A stretch of 64,000 nt of DNA, from NCBI RefSeq assembly GCF_009870125.1, contig NC_046680.1, forward strand, positions 15,767,501 through 15,831,500. The letters are read 5' to 3'. The notes under the pieces are model-generated. The model searched no databases. It saw nothing but the letters and a program-made list of their open reading frames with translations, and was not told where the DNA came from. A program made the position numbers and the translations under genes. Positions 1 to 12,000 of the stretch are shown here, piece by piece. This stretch comes from Drosophila pseudoobscura. Lineage: Eukaryota > Arthropoda > Insecta > Diptera > Drosophilidae. The first letter of the stretch is position 1. Every line of letters starts with the position of its first letter.

Positions 1-90
1 CTGGCCCAGCCATCGCAGGCCCAGAAGGTTCCTCGGCGGCCCTTTGCTCCACCCCAAGGCGAGCCAGGCGAGGAGATGGGCGACCATAAT
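1..90 (+). CDS. stacl: stacl long-isoform exon, proline-rich, truncated by window edge
   Basis: Frame 1 is open from the first base: proline- and alanine-rich (RRPFAPPQGEPGEEMGDHN), ending exactly at a GTGAGT donor at 91 in phase 0. The exon start lies outside the window. It joins in frame to the exon at 155. Confidence 0.7.
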
Positions 91-3000
91 GTGAGTAGAA
101 TGCGAGAAACTTGTCTGCGGCATGCGGCTGAATGGGCGAGAGTGTGTGTTACAGGAGATGACCCCCAACTTGCGGAACGAGCTCGTCTTTGACCGCCACT
201 CCACACTGTCGCAGCGCTCGGCCCTGGAGTCACTGAAGCGTGAGGCCATAGAATTGGAATTGCAGATACGTCAGCTGCAGGTGAGCCCAGCACTAAGACG
301 ATTTTCACGTCCCCGCAGATAGATAGATGTGTGGCTAATGTGTGTGTTTATATTGGTTGCTCATCATTTGCGCGGCAGGACGCCATCGATGCACTGAATC
401 GGACACAGACGCGTGGCATTGAGGGGCAGCTGTACAACAAGGTCAACGAGCTGCAGGAGGATTTGTCCATGAAGAAGTTTGACTTGCGCGCCAAGCAAAT
501 CCATTTGGCGGCCATACGGGCTCAGGTGAGTAGACTGAGAGTAGCACCATCTACTGGGGGCAGATGTGAACAAAAAAAACTATATACAGTGGAGAAAATC
601 AGAATGTAAGGGACTATACTGATCCTTTAGTTCATCTCGGTCTTTTTAAAACGCTGAAGTAGTAAAATGTCAAATGTCAAATGTAAGTTTACGAAAGCTA
701 CAAAAGCTTTAAAGCTCCCTGGGAAAGCCTTTGACAACTTTACGAAAGCTCCTTTGGAAAAAGCTATCGTTTAACAGTCGGTTTCAATGATCTGGCAAGG
801 CTGTCAACTGTCATTTTGATGAACCTGTTGCTCGACGCTTGTCCTTGGCGCTTGCACGCTTTTAAGTACAGATGAACTGGCGCTCGTATGTGGGTCAAAC
901 AGCTGACTCTGAGACCCGCTGCGCATGTGACCAAACCAAGGCCCTCTCTGGCTCTCTTTTTGGCATTTTTTTTGGCTGTGTGGAGCAAGCAGCCTGGGTT
1001 GACTTTGTACTTCGCTTAGTCCTGCGGTAGATTAGCTTGTGTATGGTCAGTGCGGAGATGCGACAAACAAAAAACTCTGAATAGCGCGTTTTGTGTGTGA
1101 TTTCCCTGATATTCCTTCTATTATTCCAACTCTTCAGCAAACCCTCATTGTTTATGTGCAGTTGATTTTGTTGTTGATGGTGGGCGGGTGGAAAAGTCCA
1201 AGTCCCAGCCCAAGCCCAAGCAAGCGCAAACAACTCTAACCTCAACCTCAGAGTCCGTGTGCAAAACAGCTGTTCAAGGGCTCCAAAGAGCTCGAGAGAG
1301 CAGGTGCATGCGTGGCGTCGCCAGACCGTTGCTGGACGAGCCCGCTGCTGTTTATAAAAGTACCGTGCAGCACTCGCTCCGAGTCAGTCACGTGCTTGCA
1401 TTCCGACGCATTCGATACGAGGGTCGCCGTCTCAGTTTTTCTACGTCGCTCGTACGAGTGATCCGTTCGACAAATTAGCCGTAGCCGTAGCCGTAGCCGT
1501 AACGGTACACGTTCACGTACACGTACGGAGCCGTAGCCGTAGCCGTAGTCGTCGTCGTTATAGCCGTCGTAGTCGTAGTCGCAATCGTTGCGGTCGTCGC
1601 GCTGAGGTTTGATTGGCTGCCAATTGCAACGGGATAAGAATGCCAGGACTTCGCTTTAGTTAGCAAACAAAAAAACACAAAAACCAGACAAATTGAAACA
1701 AGAGTTGACCAGAAAGGCGTTGTCCTCATTGACAATTTTTGTAATTCCCAACAACAGACAATCTATATCTATATATCCATCATTTTAGAGCGCAAAGTCA
1801 GGCAGGCTTCTATAGGCGTGATTTCTTGAGGCGAGTTCTGTTTTGATAGCCCCAAAAATTTAATTGAATCAATTTCAGCGTAAGTAACCATCCATTGACC
1901 AATTGATCAATAGTAATGACACAACTAGTCGAGAGTCTATGTTAAATAATCTAGCTTTATTAACAAATCACGCATCCGCACCGTGCGCCCAAAGAATTCG
2001 CTCTCAAAAACAAATCGAATCGAATCGAATCCACTCAATTCGACTCAAATCAATCAAATTAAATCCAATCAAATCAAATCAATGTAGCACACTGTCAGAG
2101 TTTCTTAAAATTAATTGCTTGCTTTAAAACTTAAACAAATTCTAGCTCTAGCTGGTAGTCGAAATTCGCGGCGAAAGCTCACTCTTCACCAATCCAATCC
2201 AATCAATCAACCAATCAATCAATCAAGCTTGTAAAAATTCTTTAGTGCCAGAAAATACTATCTATGCCACAATTCTACAACAAACTCTATTCTATGTACT
2301 GTAAATAGCCAATAATCTTTGCTAACCTAGAACTAAAGTAGTTGACTTATCTGTAGCACCAACTGCAATAAGAACTATGTAAAAAACCATCTGGAGCTAG
2401 AGGCTCAGCTCGCTTTGCATTTTGTCCTTTGCCATTTCGTGTCCTTTGTGCTTGTAATCGTACTACACCTCTTGTACACCATCCAACACAATACTCCCCG
2501 ATGCTGTGTGGAGTGGAACACCGTTTGTGAACGGCACCGCGAACTGCAATCACTTAACAGAATAAGAGACAAGAGAATCGCAATTGTATAGAACATTTAA
2601 CACAACTATCGAGATCCAAGTCCACACTTAAGTACCCATCCCTATAAATACACATATATACCACTTACATACCACATACTAACACACCATACACCATGCG
2701 CGTTATCGTACTGAAAAAGAATCGCCCTAACAAGCGCGGCACGCCCACGGCAACAGCGGCAACCGCGTCGCGCGAGCCGCCAAAAAAAACGGCGTACGCA
2801 AAAGTAAGAATAAATTCGATATATTCAATATTTGGTTTAAAATTTTTGCCGATATGATGCCGATAGGACGGAATGGAGTGCAATGGGCCGGGATGCTCTG
2901 TATGCGCGTAGAGAAATCACGAGCAGTAGAGAGCATGTCAGTCCTTTGCTTCCTGCCCAATTTGCCAGTGCAATCAATTTTTGAGATTTACTTATTTTGC

Positions 3001-6000
3001 TCGATTTATGCAAATTTTTCACGCCAAAACTTTGCTCACCGCGCATATACGTACTTGTATTAGATCTCCAATGGAAGTGCAATGAACTCGTAATCTTATC
3101 AGCATGTTTTAGTAGCCATCTTTACAAAATTAGCTCAAAAATTGGTTGTAGTGGCCTGGCATGATATACTATATTTATCCATTAAACTATGACTATTAAT
3201 AAATCTTTATGTATTAGCCAGAACTGTATTTATTTCGCATATTCATACGCTGGATAAAGCCATATTATAGACTTTAAGAATTAGCTTAAATAGTGTCAAT
3301 GTTGTGCTTGGAATTTTAAGCTAACTAAAATATGTATGTACTCGTATGTGGATTGCAAAGGGAGGACAATTCTTGTTTGTCGGCGAGGGACTCTAAGTAT
3401 CCTCGCTGGCCGTAAAGAGCACTTCGATTTCCGAGGGGTTGCCGTCGCGTTTACGTAGTACTTCCCAGTAGAAAGACAGAACGACGAATCCAAAATATGT
3501 CTCTAGAGCTGGAAATACTTGGTGTTCAGACAATAACAAAAGCAGGGAGGTCTCAAGGTAAAGATGAACTCACATACTGACAACGCCTCAAAGACCAAAT
3601 GCTCAACAACCAAATTGATGAAAAGAGTATTTAGCACGTACATGAATGTCACGACTGCTGTAAGGTAAAGCCAAAGCAATAGACAAGTTTTGTGCTCCTG
3701 TAGATAATACACGAAAGCTATTAGTCGATCCATAATCGGTCATGGTTACTCACAGTCTTAGCTCCTATAATGAGCATAATCGACTTCATGACAGCTACCG
3801 TCTCTAGGGCCATGGTAAAATAGTGATTTCCACTGCTCGAATGGCTCGCATGGGGATCCATGGAATCGTCCTCGATCGCCCGTGTGACAAACTCGGACTC
3901 AGTTGTGGTCCCAATTGATACAGCCTCCGGTTGATTGATCAGATTGTAGCACTGGTATATTTGCATCAGACCAAGCAGAGCCTCGAAGAAGGCTATAAGC
4001 TTGCAGCCCATTTTCAGATCGAAGAAGTAGCAGCAGCTTTTCAGTCCGACCATTTCTTTGGTGCTGCGTCTATGAGCACCGTCTTCCAACGATCCCGCCT
4101 GCGGCGTCGAGCCAGCCGGGATCAGGGACGAGCCCATCAAATTTAGAATAAACGACATTTTTAAACGATTACGATGTGTTTTTTACGGATAGATTGTAGT
4201 CGTTGAGATACACTCAAGGCAAATGAGAATGACAAAGACGATTTGCTGCCAGCCTACTTAGAGAACTTTCTTTTCTTGAAGAGATTTTGATTAAGTTTTC
4301 TGTCGGCTTTCGATTTCCCATTCCGATTTAAGTGCACAAGAAAATCCAATTTGATTTATTCGCGTCGGATGGCAGAAATAAACGAGGAGAGCGAAGAGAG
4401 AGTACGAAAACGGAGGAAAATCTAAAACAATTCAATTTTCTAAGTGTGGCAGCCAAAAAAGGAATAATCAAAGAAAAAAACTCGTTCGCCGTTGCTCCTC
4501 CTGCTTCTCTTCCCCTGGGCCCCCGGATCTGTTCAAGTTTCTGCCCATTTCGAAGGCACAATCAGTTGCCCATAAGCGAAATTCCTTTTCTGATTTCCTT
4601 TTAAAAGCATTTCTTGAATTGTCTTGACTGAGTCGGGAGCCACTTGAACCAGCTTCTCCTTCCTGACATCCTGCCATCCTGCCAGCCTGTCCGTCCACAG
4701 CATGCCTTTTGGCGCTGTTCGCTTACGTCTCTTTCTCTTACGTTTGGCTTTCGCTCTTTTTTGGCCCAAGTGGAGCCTCGGGCCCAGTCATGTTTTCCAT
4801 TTTATTTATTGTTGTTCGGCGTGTTGCATTGACAACTCACTCTGAAGGGGCATGGCTGCAGGCGGAGCAGCGCAGTTGCATCGCAGTTATTTCTCAATCC
4901 AATATACTCGGAATTACTATTATTCCTTTTCACTGGCGTCAAGACTCATTCAATTAATTAATCAAACGAAAAGGGATTATTTCACGAGATTTAAATGTAT
5001 GTACGAAAAGGGATAATGTGCGGGAGAGGGGAAAAGATTTTCCAAAGACCACCTGGTAATGCGATTAATTTGCCCAGCCGAAGAGGAATATCCATTGCCA
5101 ACTTGAGAAGCCTTGCTTGGATGGGCAACGGCACTACCAACCCCTCTGTGTGTGGGTTAAGGTCACAAGCTATGCTCCTAAAGGGTTAATTTTAAATTTA
5201 TTGCCGTGCCCTTCTTGCTTATTCGCCCAAAATCCTTGTCGAGGGACCCGGACCCAGTCCCGCACCCCCTCAGACCTCAGACCCCCAAAGCCGTAGACGT
5301 AGGCGTAGGCAATGGCCATGGCCAATTGTAGGACCGGCAGGCTAAGAGCCAAGAGGAAGCAACAAATTTGCACGTTAACCACAACCACGAGCAAAGCAAC
5401 AATGGGTTAAGCTCCCTGAATTTATGAATGTGTGCGTGTTTTTCGGAATGCGTGTGCCTTTGCGTGTGCGTGTGTGGGTGCGTGTGTGGGTGACACAGTG
5501 ATATTTCTCTGCGACTCTGACTCTGTCCCAGACACGTTATCTGAGCCACAACTCTCAGGGTTCGGGCCTTGTCCGGGCTCTCCTTTATTTTATTGCTTTA
5601 ATAAATATGAAATGCGCTTACTTTTTTGCCACCTTCGCATTCGGCATAGTTTTCCGCGCAGTTTGCCCCTCGAGTGCCTTCAATTAGTTGTCCAAATTGG
5701 GTTTTTTCTTTATGACAATCATCTTAATCTTAATCACACAACTTGACGGTCCCAAGGCCAGATGGATTGATGGTCGCTCGCTGAATAGGGATACCCGTAT
5801 AGGAATACCCGTATCTGGCTCTACATAATTTGCTCGAGCATAAATTTTAATTAATCATAAAAATGTGGGCATAAAAATGCCAACAGGTCTTTCCTGCTAT
5901 TTTTTCTGCCTTCTATTTCATTTCACTTCATTCTCTTAAATTCCATACCGTACCGCCTAGAACGAGCATCTCCTGGAATTCATATTCATGTTTAATAATA

Positions 6001-9000
6001 AATCACAAGATGCCGCCGGGGCCTGGAGCTGAGTCTGAGACTGGGTCTGAGGTTGGGGTTTCTGCTGAGGCCAGTTGCGGTTGCATCCTTGGGTTCCCAT
6101 GCCCACACCCACACCCACACCCACACCCACACCCAAAGTGAGAAGAAGAGAGAGAGACAGAGAGGGAAAGTCAAATGCCAAAGGAAGCCCAAGTAAAATG
6201 GCGCGGGCATAAAAGGATTTGCGGCTAAAGGCGAATTTAATTAAAGACATCAACGGCGCCACATAATGGCTGAATCTGGCTCAAACGCCGCCTCCTTTTA
6301 ATTGCCATCTTTTCTACCTGTTCCATCACCACGACCACGAGTCGTACGACTGAACAATTGAAATTCATTTGCAAATTTTGGTATCAATTAATCAGCCTCA
6401 GTCATTGTCATTATGTTGTTATCAGAAGGATGTATGCTTCAACTAATTTTGTGAATGAACACGATATGAAAATGTTCTGCAGTTTTGCATTTCGCTGACG
6501 TCGCGGGGTCGGGAGAGGGTAAGGGTTTTCTTGCTCCCCTATTGTTTCCTCTGATAAATATTTTAGTGAAATCCGGGCAGTGAGGCCACGAGCGCCAAAA
6601 GGACAGGCAGGACGAAGGGCGGGATGATGCCTTTATGGTCGTTTGGGTGAGAAAGACAGACAGATCTGTGCTGTTTGGAGATTTCAAATTTCGTTGACGC
6701 ATGCCACACGGAGTACGACTGGCAAAAAACACTTTTCTTCTCTCTGCCTTTCTCTTTCCCTCTCTCGCTCTCTCTGATTGTTGGCACACGCCATGGGTTT
6801 TCCCTTTGCATGTGTGTTTTTGTGTGTGGCGTTCATTAAAATTTCATTTGAAAATCAGCAGAAATGCTGCTGTAATCTCTTCTAGTCATTTGTTTTGCCA
6901 GCCACGAGAACTTTCCATTGTCTTTCCCCCATCAGCCCAGCCGCGCTTCTTCGGTCCCAGTCTTGGCTCTCTTGGCTGCAAAAGAAATATTCGCCTGTCA
7001 GCAGGAGCCAAGTTGATGGAAATTTGCGAAATTGGTAGAAAAAGTGCAGGGACAGACAAATCGTAACTTGATATGCTTGTATCTTGAATATTTTATTGCC
7101 AGTCGACAATTGGATGTGCCAAGAGCTTGTCAAAGTGGGGACTAAATTGTACAGGGCATATTCCAAGGCAACGGACACTGAAAGAATCGAAAAGTAAAGA
7201 GCACCGACTGTATTGTACAAATATTTGTGGAGCACTACTCTGGAAATACGATACAAGAAATACGAGTAGGCATTTGTGGTCAAAGTTTTGCTAAGCGAGG
7301 CTTTCCATTCCAATGGATTGGCAGAGAGAGTTCCCAAGAATTGGGTGTAAAGATTACAAGACTTATTTAATACTGAAATGGCAGTGTTTACTCAGAAAAA
7401 TATTCTCTGCTTTTCTCCTCTTTATATAGAAATATCGTAAATCAGTATGGTGTGCTTTACTAAGTGGATTCCATATTGCAATCCGTTGAGTGGAGTTGAT
7501 TCGAGTTGAGTTATGCTTTGACCCAGATTCCGTGACCTCACTCAGGCCTCAACTAATGGCTTTGGAATGCGCTCACCCACTTAAAGCAATCCCTCAAAGT
7601 GATGGCTGTTTATCTGACATTTATAGTTTATGCTTCATGTTCTGCTCACCGGGTTTCAGCAAGATAAACGCAGCGCAGATATAAAAAAAAACAAAGAAGG
7701 AAAAGGAAAAGGAAAAGTATAGATGAAAAGCAGTCTACTACTACTAGGAGGAGCATTGGGAAAAGATGAAATGGAAAAGCAAAACTAGTAAAGCATACAA
7801 CATTGTTTGACTTTGCGGATTTGGCGGGCATGGAGCCGTTCCGCTGTGGCTGGGCTCCCACGCCCCTTGGGGGCGCCTCAAAGGATTTTTGGCAGTTAAC
7901 CCGTAAAGATGATAAATGCGAATGTCTTTGCCGTTTGAGTTTGAGTTGTTGCAGTACCTACTCAAGGAATTTATGGCGATGCGCAAACCGAATTGGGCCA
8001 CAGGCAAAACGAACAAAAAAGTCAACGGCGAAATTGAAAAGGCACAGGAAAATGCCTGAACTCTCGCTTTTCCTCTCCTCGAGATTGACAGACCGGCTGG
8101 CAGAGTGCCCAGCTATGGACCGCCCTCCTCCAGCCCTGGCCCAGAGTCACATTAATCAACACTTAAACGTTTAATTGCCGAACATTAATCTTGAGGTTAA
8201 GCTGCCTCCGTTAGCCCTGAACTGTCAATTGTTCCTGTTTGCGAGTGAGTGTGGCCTGTGGCCGAGCTGCTGTTCTTGTGGCTTTTTTCGACTGCTTCTG
8301 CATTAATTTTGTCATTTAGCAATTAACTTTCCGGCTCGGTCGCGCCGCGTGTCCCCGCGTTCCCTCACAACGCCTCCTTTTGGCCCCGCCACGGTGACAA
8401 ATTCGAGGCTGGCCGCCTGTAAATATTGATGAGCCGTGCCACAACGAGGGGGACTCAGACCGTTGATGGAGCGTTGCCAAAATGATGTTCGAGCTTATGC
8501 CGCCGGCTTGCAGCTGTCGCAGTTTTGATTGAAATATGAGCCTATTTCTGGCTTTCGTAGTCTGAGTCGGAGAGTCGACTCTACGCAGTTGAGTTAATTA
8601 ATTTCCACGTTGACATTCCCCTTTGTTGTATATTTAATGAGTGCGGTGCGCCTCGGTATCGGTACCGGCCACTGCTCCCTGATAGGGGACCAACTTGGGC
8701 ACGCTGGACCAAAACATTGTGGCCAAAGTTGATCCGAGAAGCGAAAAAATAGTTGTCCAAATAAATTCCATAATTTCATTTGGCCTCTGCATATTCAATA
8801 AGCAAAACTTTTGCCGCAACTGAAGAAGAAAGATTAAAAAAAAAAAAACGAAAATAAGACCAAGAAAATAATAACGTTTACAAGGCGCATAATCTATACC
8901 CGTCTCTTTTTTCCCCATCGCTATCCGTCTCTTTCTGTAGTTATCTCTTTCTCCGTCTCTGTCTCTGTCTCTGTCTCTCATTCAGTTGTGTTTGCTTTGC

Positions 9001-12000
9001 TGAGCTGCATTCTGCCCTCAAAGGAAGAACTTTTGCAGTATTTGCTCGGCACTTGTCTTTTATTTTGCCTTACACTTAGTTCTGTTCCCAGTGCTGTTCG
9101 GTTCCCCTTTCGGCTCTCTTTTTGCCTTTATTTTCCGCTCTTTCAATTTTTATTTATGCAAATAAGTTTCGCTTCCATTGTTGCCAGCGCCCCCACGCCT
9201 TTAACCACCGCCCTCCGCACACCGCCCACCGCCCTCCGACCAAACTGCCAGCCAACGTGCTTGTTATCGCATAAGGATGTTGTTACAAGTTTACTTCTCA
9301 TTCCCTGGCCCTTTTATTGTGGGTTGTTTGGATGCTCTTTCTGTGGTTATTAAAGTTTTGATCAGGTGTTCGAAAACCAAAGAGGGTATAAGTATTCTTC
9401 AGCAGGATCAAAAGCGGAGTGCCTCAGTATAAGAAGCTATGCACAGACCATGCCTCTTACTCCTACAACCTACTACTATTTAGCCTGTAATTAACTTCTG
9501 CCAAATTGGATGGATACTAAGAGCACTCTTTGCGCCACAGAATCGATCGATCTGTTAGAGTATATAAGGCTTCGGTGCCCAGGAGGTGCCAGCCTCCGTT
9601 CTTGTTTCCCTATGTTTTTTGGGATAGTGCATGTTGACTGTTGCTGGCCGCCCACGACAAGTGTTACGGGTGTCAGTAAAATAGTTGAGTAATGACAAAC
9701 GAAAGCCATCAGCTGGCGGGAGCAAGTGATACGCCAGGAGTGCCTCAGTCTGGCCGGAGCTCTGCTGGAGCTCTGCCGTTGTCGAAAGTTTAATTATCAC
9801 TGTGTTTTCTCTCTGTTTCGGAGCGGCCTCTGTGTCGGAATCGGTGGCAGTCGGTGGCAGGCGCTGATGCGGGGCTCCAAAGCGGGGTCTCCGTGTGAGT
9901 TTCAGTTTGCTGTTTGAATTTTAAACTTTTTCTCTCGCTACCATTCTTGTGGTCTGAGCCCCGAACACCGAACTTTGTGCATTTGAACTTTTTCTTTTAT
10001 TTCTTTGTTTTCGCATTTTCCCTCAGGTCTCTGGTGGGGCCGTGGGCATGGCGGTGCGGTCCATGTCTGTGGTCAATAACAATTGCATACTTTGAGGCGA
10101 ATTCGGGCAAATCACGCATACGCCGTGTGGTGGCAATTAGCTCTGGCGCCTGTGCATTTCACAAAGGCTGTGACCTCAGGACGGGCCCTGCCATGTCGAA
10201 ACGTTTTCGTATGCATTCGCACATTAAGCACTGCCACACCCACACCCGGAGCCACTCTCTGGCGCCTTATCGCAGCCGCAATTCTTGCCGGCCACAGTCT
10301 CATGAATTTTTATTACTCGTACTGGCGTCGTTAGTTCTCTGCATATATTATTAGGGGGCGGGGCGCCAGCTGCAGTCGCAACATGTGTCCTGTGCTTGCA
10401 CATGGCTGCTGGCAACGGGAGCGTGTGCCGCACGCTCATTTGTAACATTTGAAATGTGCCAAGGAGCAGCAACTCCCAAAAAAAATGTCTGTGTGCAGTG
10501 AAATCAATGAGGAATCGCGGGTGCGCCTCGAGTTGTGTTGATGAGACACGAGGGAAGGCATATCCCATAACTTATGGGTGCACTGAATATGGAAAATGGA
10601 ATATGGTATATGTGTGTGTGTGTATGTGCTATGATTGATTTACTGCCTTCTTCTGCCACTGCTTCATACCGTACGACACTCACTTTGCACTGCTTCAGCG
10701 CTTCCTGCACTTTTAAGCAGTTTTCTTGTCCGTTCTCTCCGCTCCTTGATTTAAAGGCAAAACAGATATCGCCCCTTTTACGGCCATTACCATTGCCAAT
10801 ACCTCTCAGGCCTTCCCAGCTGCCACTTCCCCTCTTGGGTACATAAGTGGAAAACGATGCCACGTGATGTGCATCGAGGAGCGAATTTGCATTGATCGCT
10901 CGTCCAAATGAAAAACGCGACAGCCAATTCACTGACACCATCAATTTGCAATAAATCAATGCAGGCAGCCCTGGTTGCGATTGGGCGGTGCCAGAAACGT
11001 CTGGGTACTGGGCGGTGGGGTGGTGAGGGGGGCAGGATGAGCAGCAAGAATGCCATTTAATCTTTGCATCTGCATGCCGGGCGCCGTCGTCGCGACACCT
11101 TGATTGCGAAACCCCCTTGAATGCAGATACACAGTGATATACTGATTCGGTTGAATTCCTTCGAATTACTCCGCTGCACGGCTCCTCCTATGCCGAAAAC
11201 TTCCATGCACGTAGCTAGGTTTCAATTAAAGCCTCGTTACATGGTCCGCAATGGGAGAGCTTTACTGCCGCCGTGTGGCCAGAGCCAGCCCAATTCCCAG
11301 CGCAGATCTAGCTCGTTCTTATCCCATTCCAATTCTCACTCTGAATCCGAATTCGGCTTCGGCCTTTCCTTTTCCCATTGCCAGGCACATGAAAATATGT
11401 TGGAAAATACAATAAATACTGTGGCGGCCGTGGGCGGAGTAGCGAGTGAGTATGTGCCAGTAAGTGCAACTGGTACAAGGCCGAAAGTTTTTGCAGCACA
11501 TTGAGCCACAAGGCGCAGAACGTGGCGTTTTCTTTTATACATTTGCAGGTTTTACCTACCGCACATAGAGCACTTTCAATGGGTGTTCCACTGAGTGGGT
11601 GTGGGTGTGGGACAGCGTGTGGGACTGGGTGTGGGCGTGTCGCATTTAAGCCACAGAAATCGCCTTGGGGTCTACCATCTTATGGCCATTCGCAGCAATG
11701 CGAAAATGCCTTTAATAGAAAACGAGCGGAAAATCGCTTATTACGGAAAAAGGAAATAGTTGCTCGTCCCCATCCGCTCTCCTTGTGCATCTTCCTGCTT
11801 AAGAAATGTGCCACAGACAGCTGCGGTAATTTGACTTTATATATTTTTTGGTCTGAGCCTCTGCCTCTTCACGCCACATCAGAGACAGGGCAAAATTAGG
11901 CCACCGCTGAAAGGGATTCCACAAGCCGAAACGCATAATTGAACAGAGATACAAAGCCCGTTCCTTGTTGAAAATTGAGAGCGAAAAAGCTATCGATTCC

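Noticed and set aside
3572..3577. GTATGT donor for exon 2 of the nested gene
   Set aside because: It would leave phase 0 and put a TAG two codons into the next exon; the GTGAGT four bases further keeps the frame open to a sensible stop.
6882..7337. 151-codon minus-strand frame
   Set aside because: Hydrophobic and open, but overlaps a more protein-like plus-strand reading and lacks promoter, poly(A) or recognisable domain; kept only as a note under the 7114-7350 finding.
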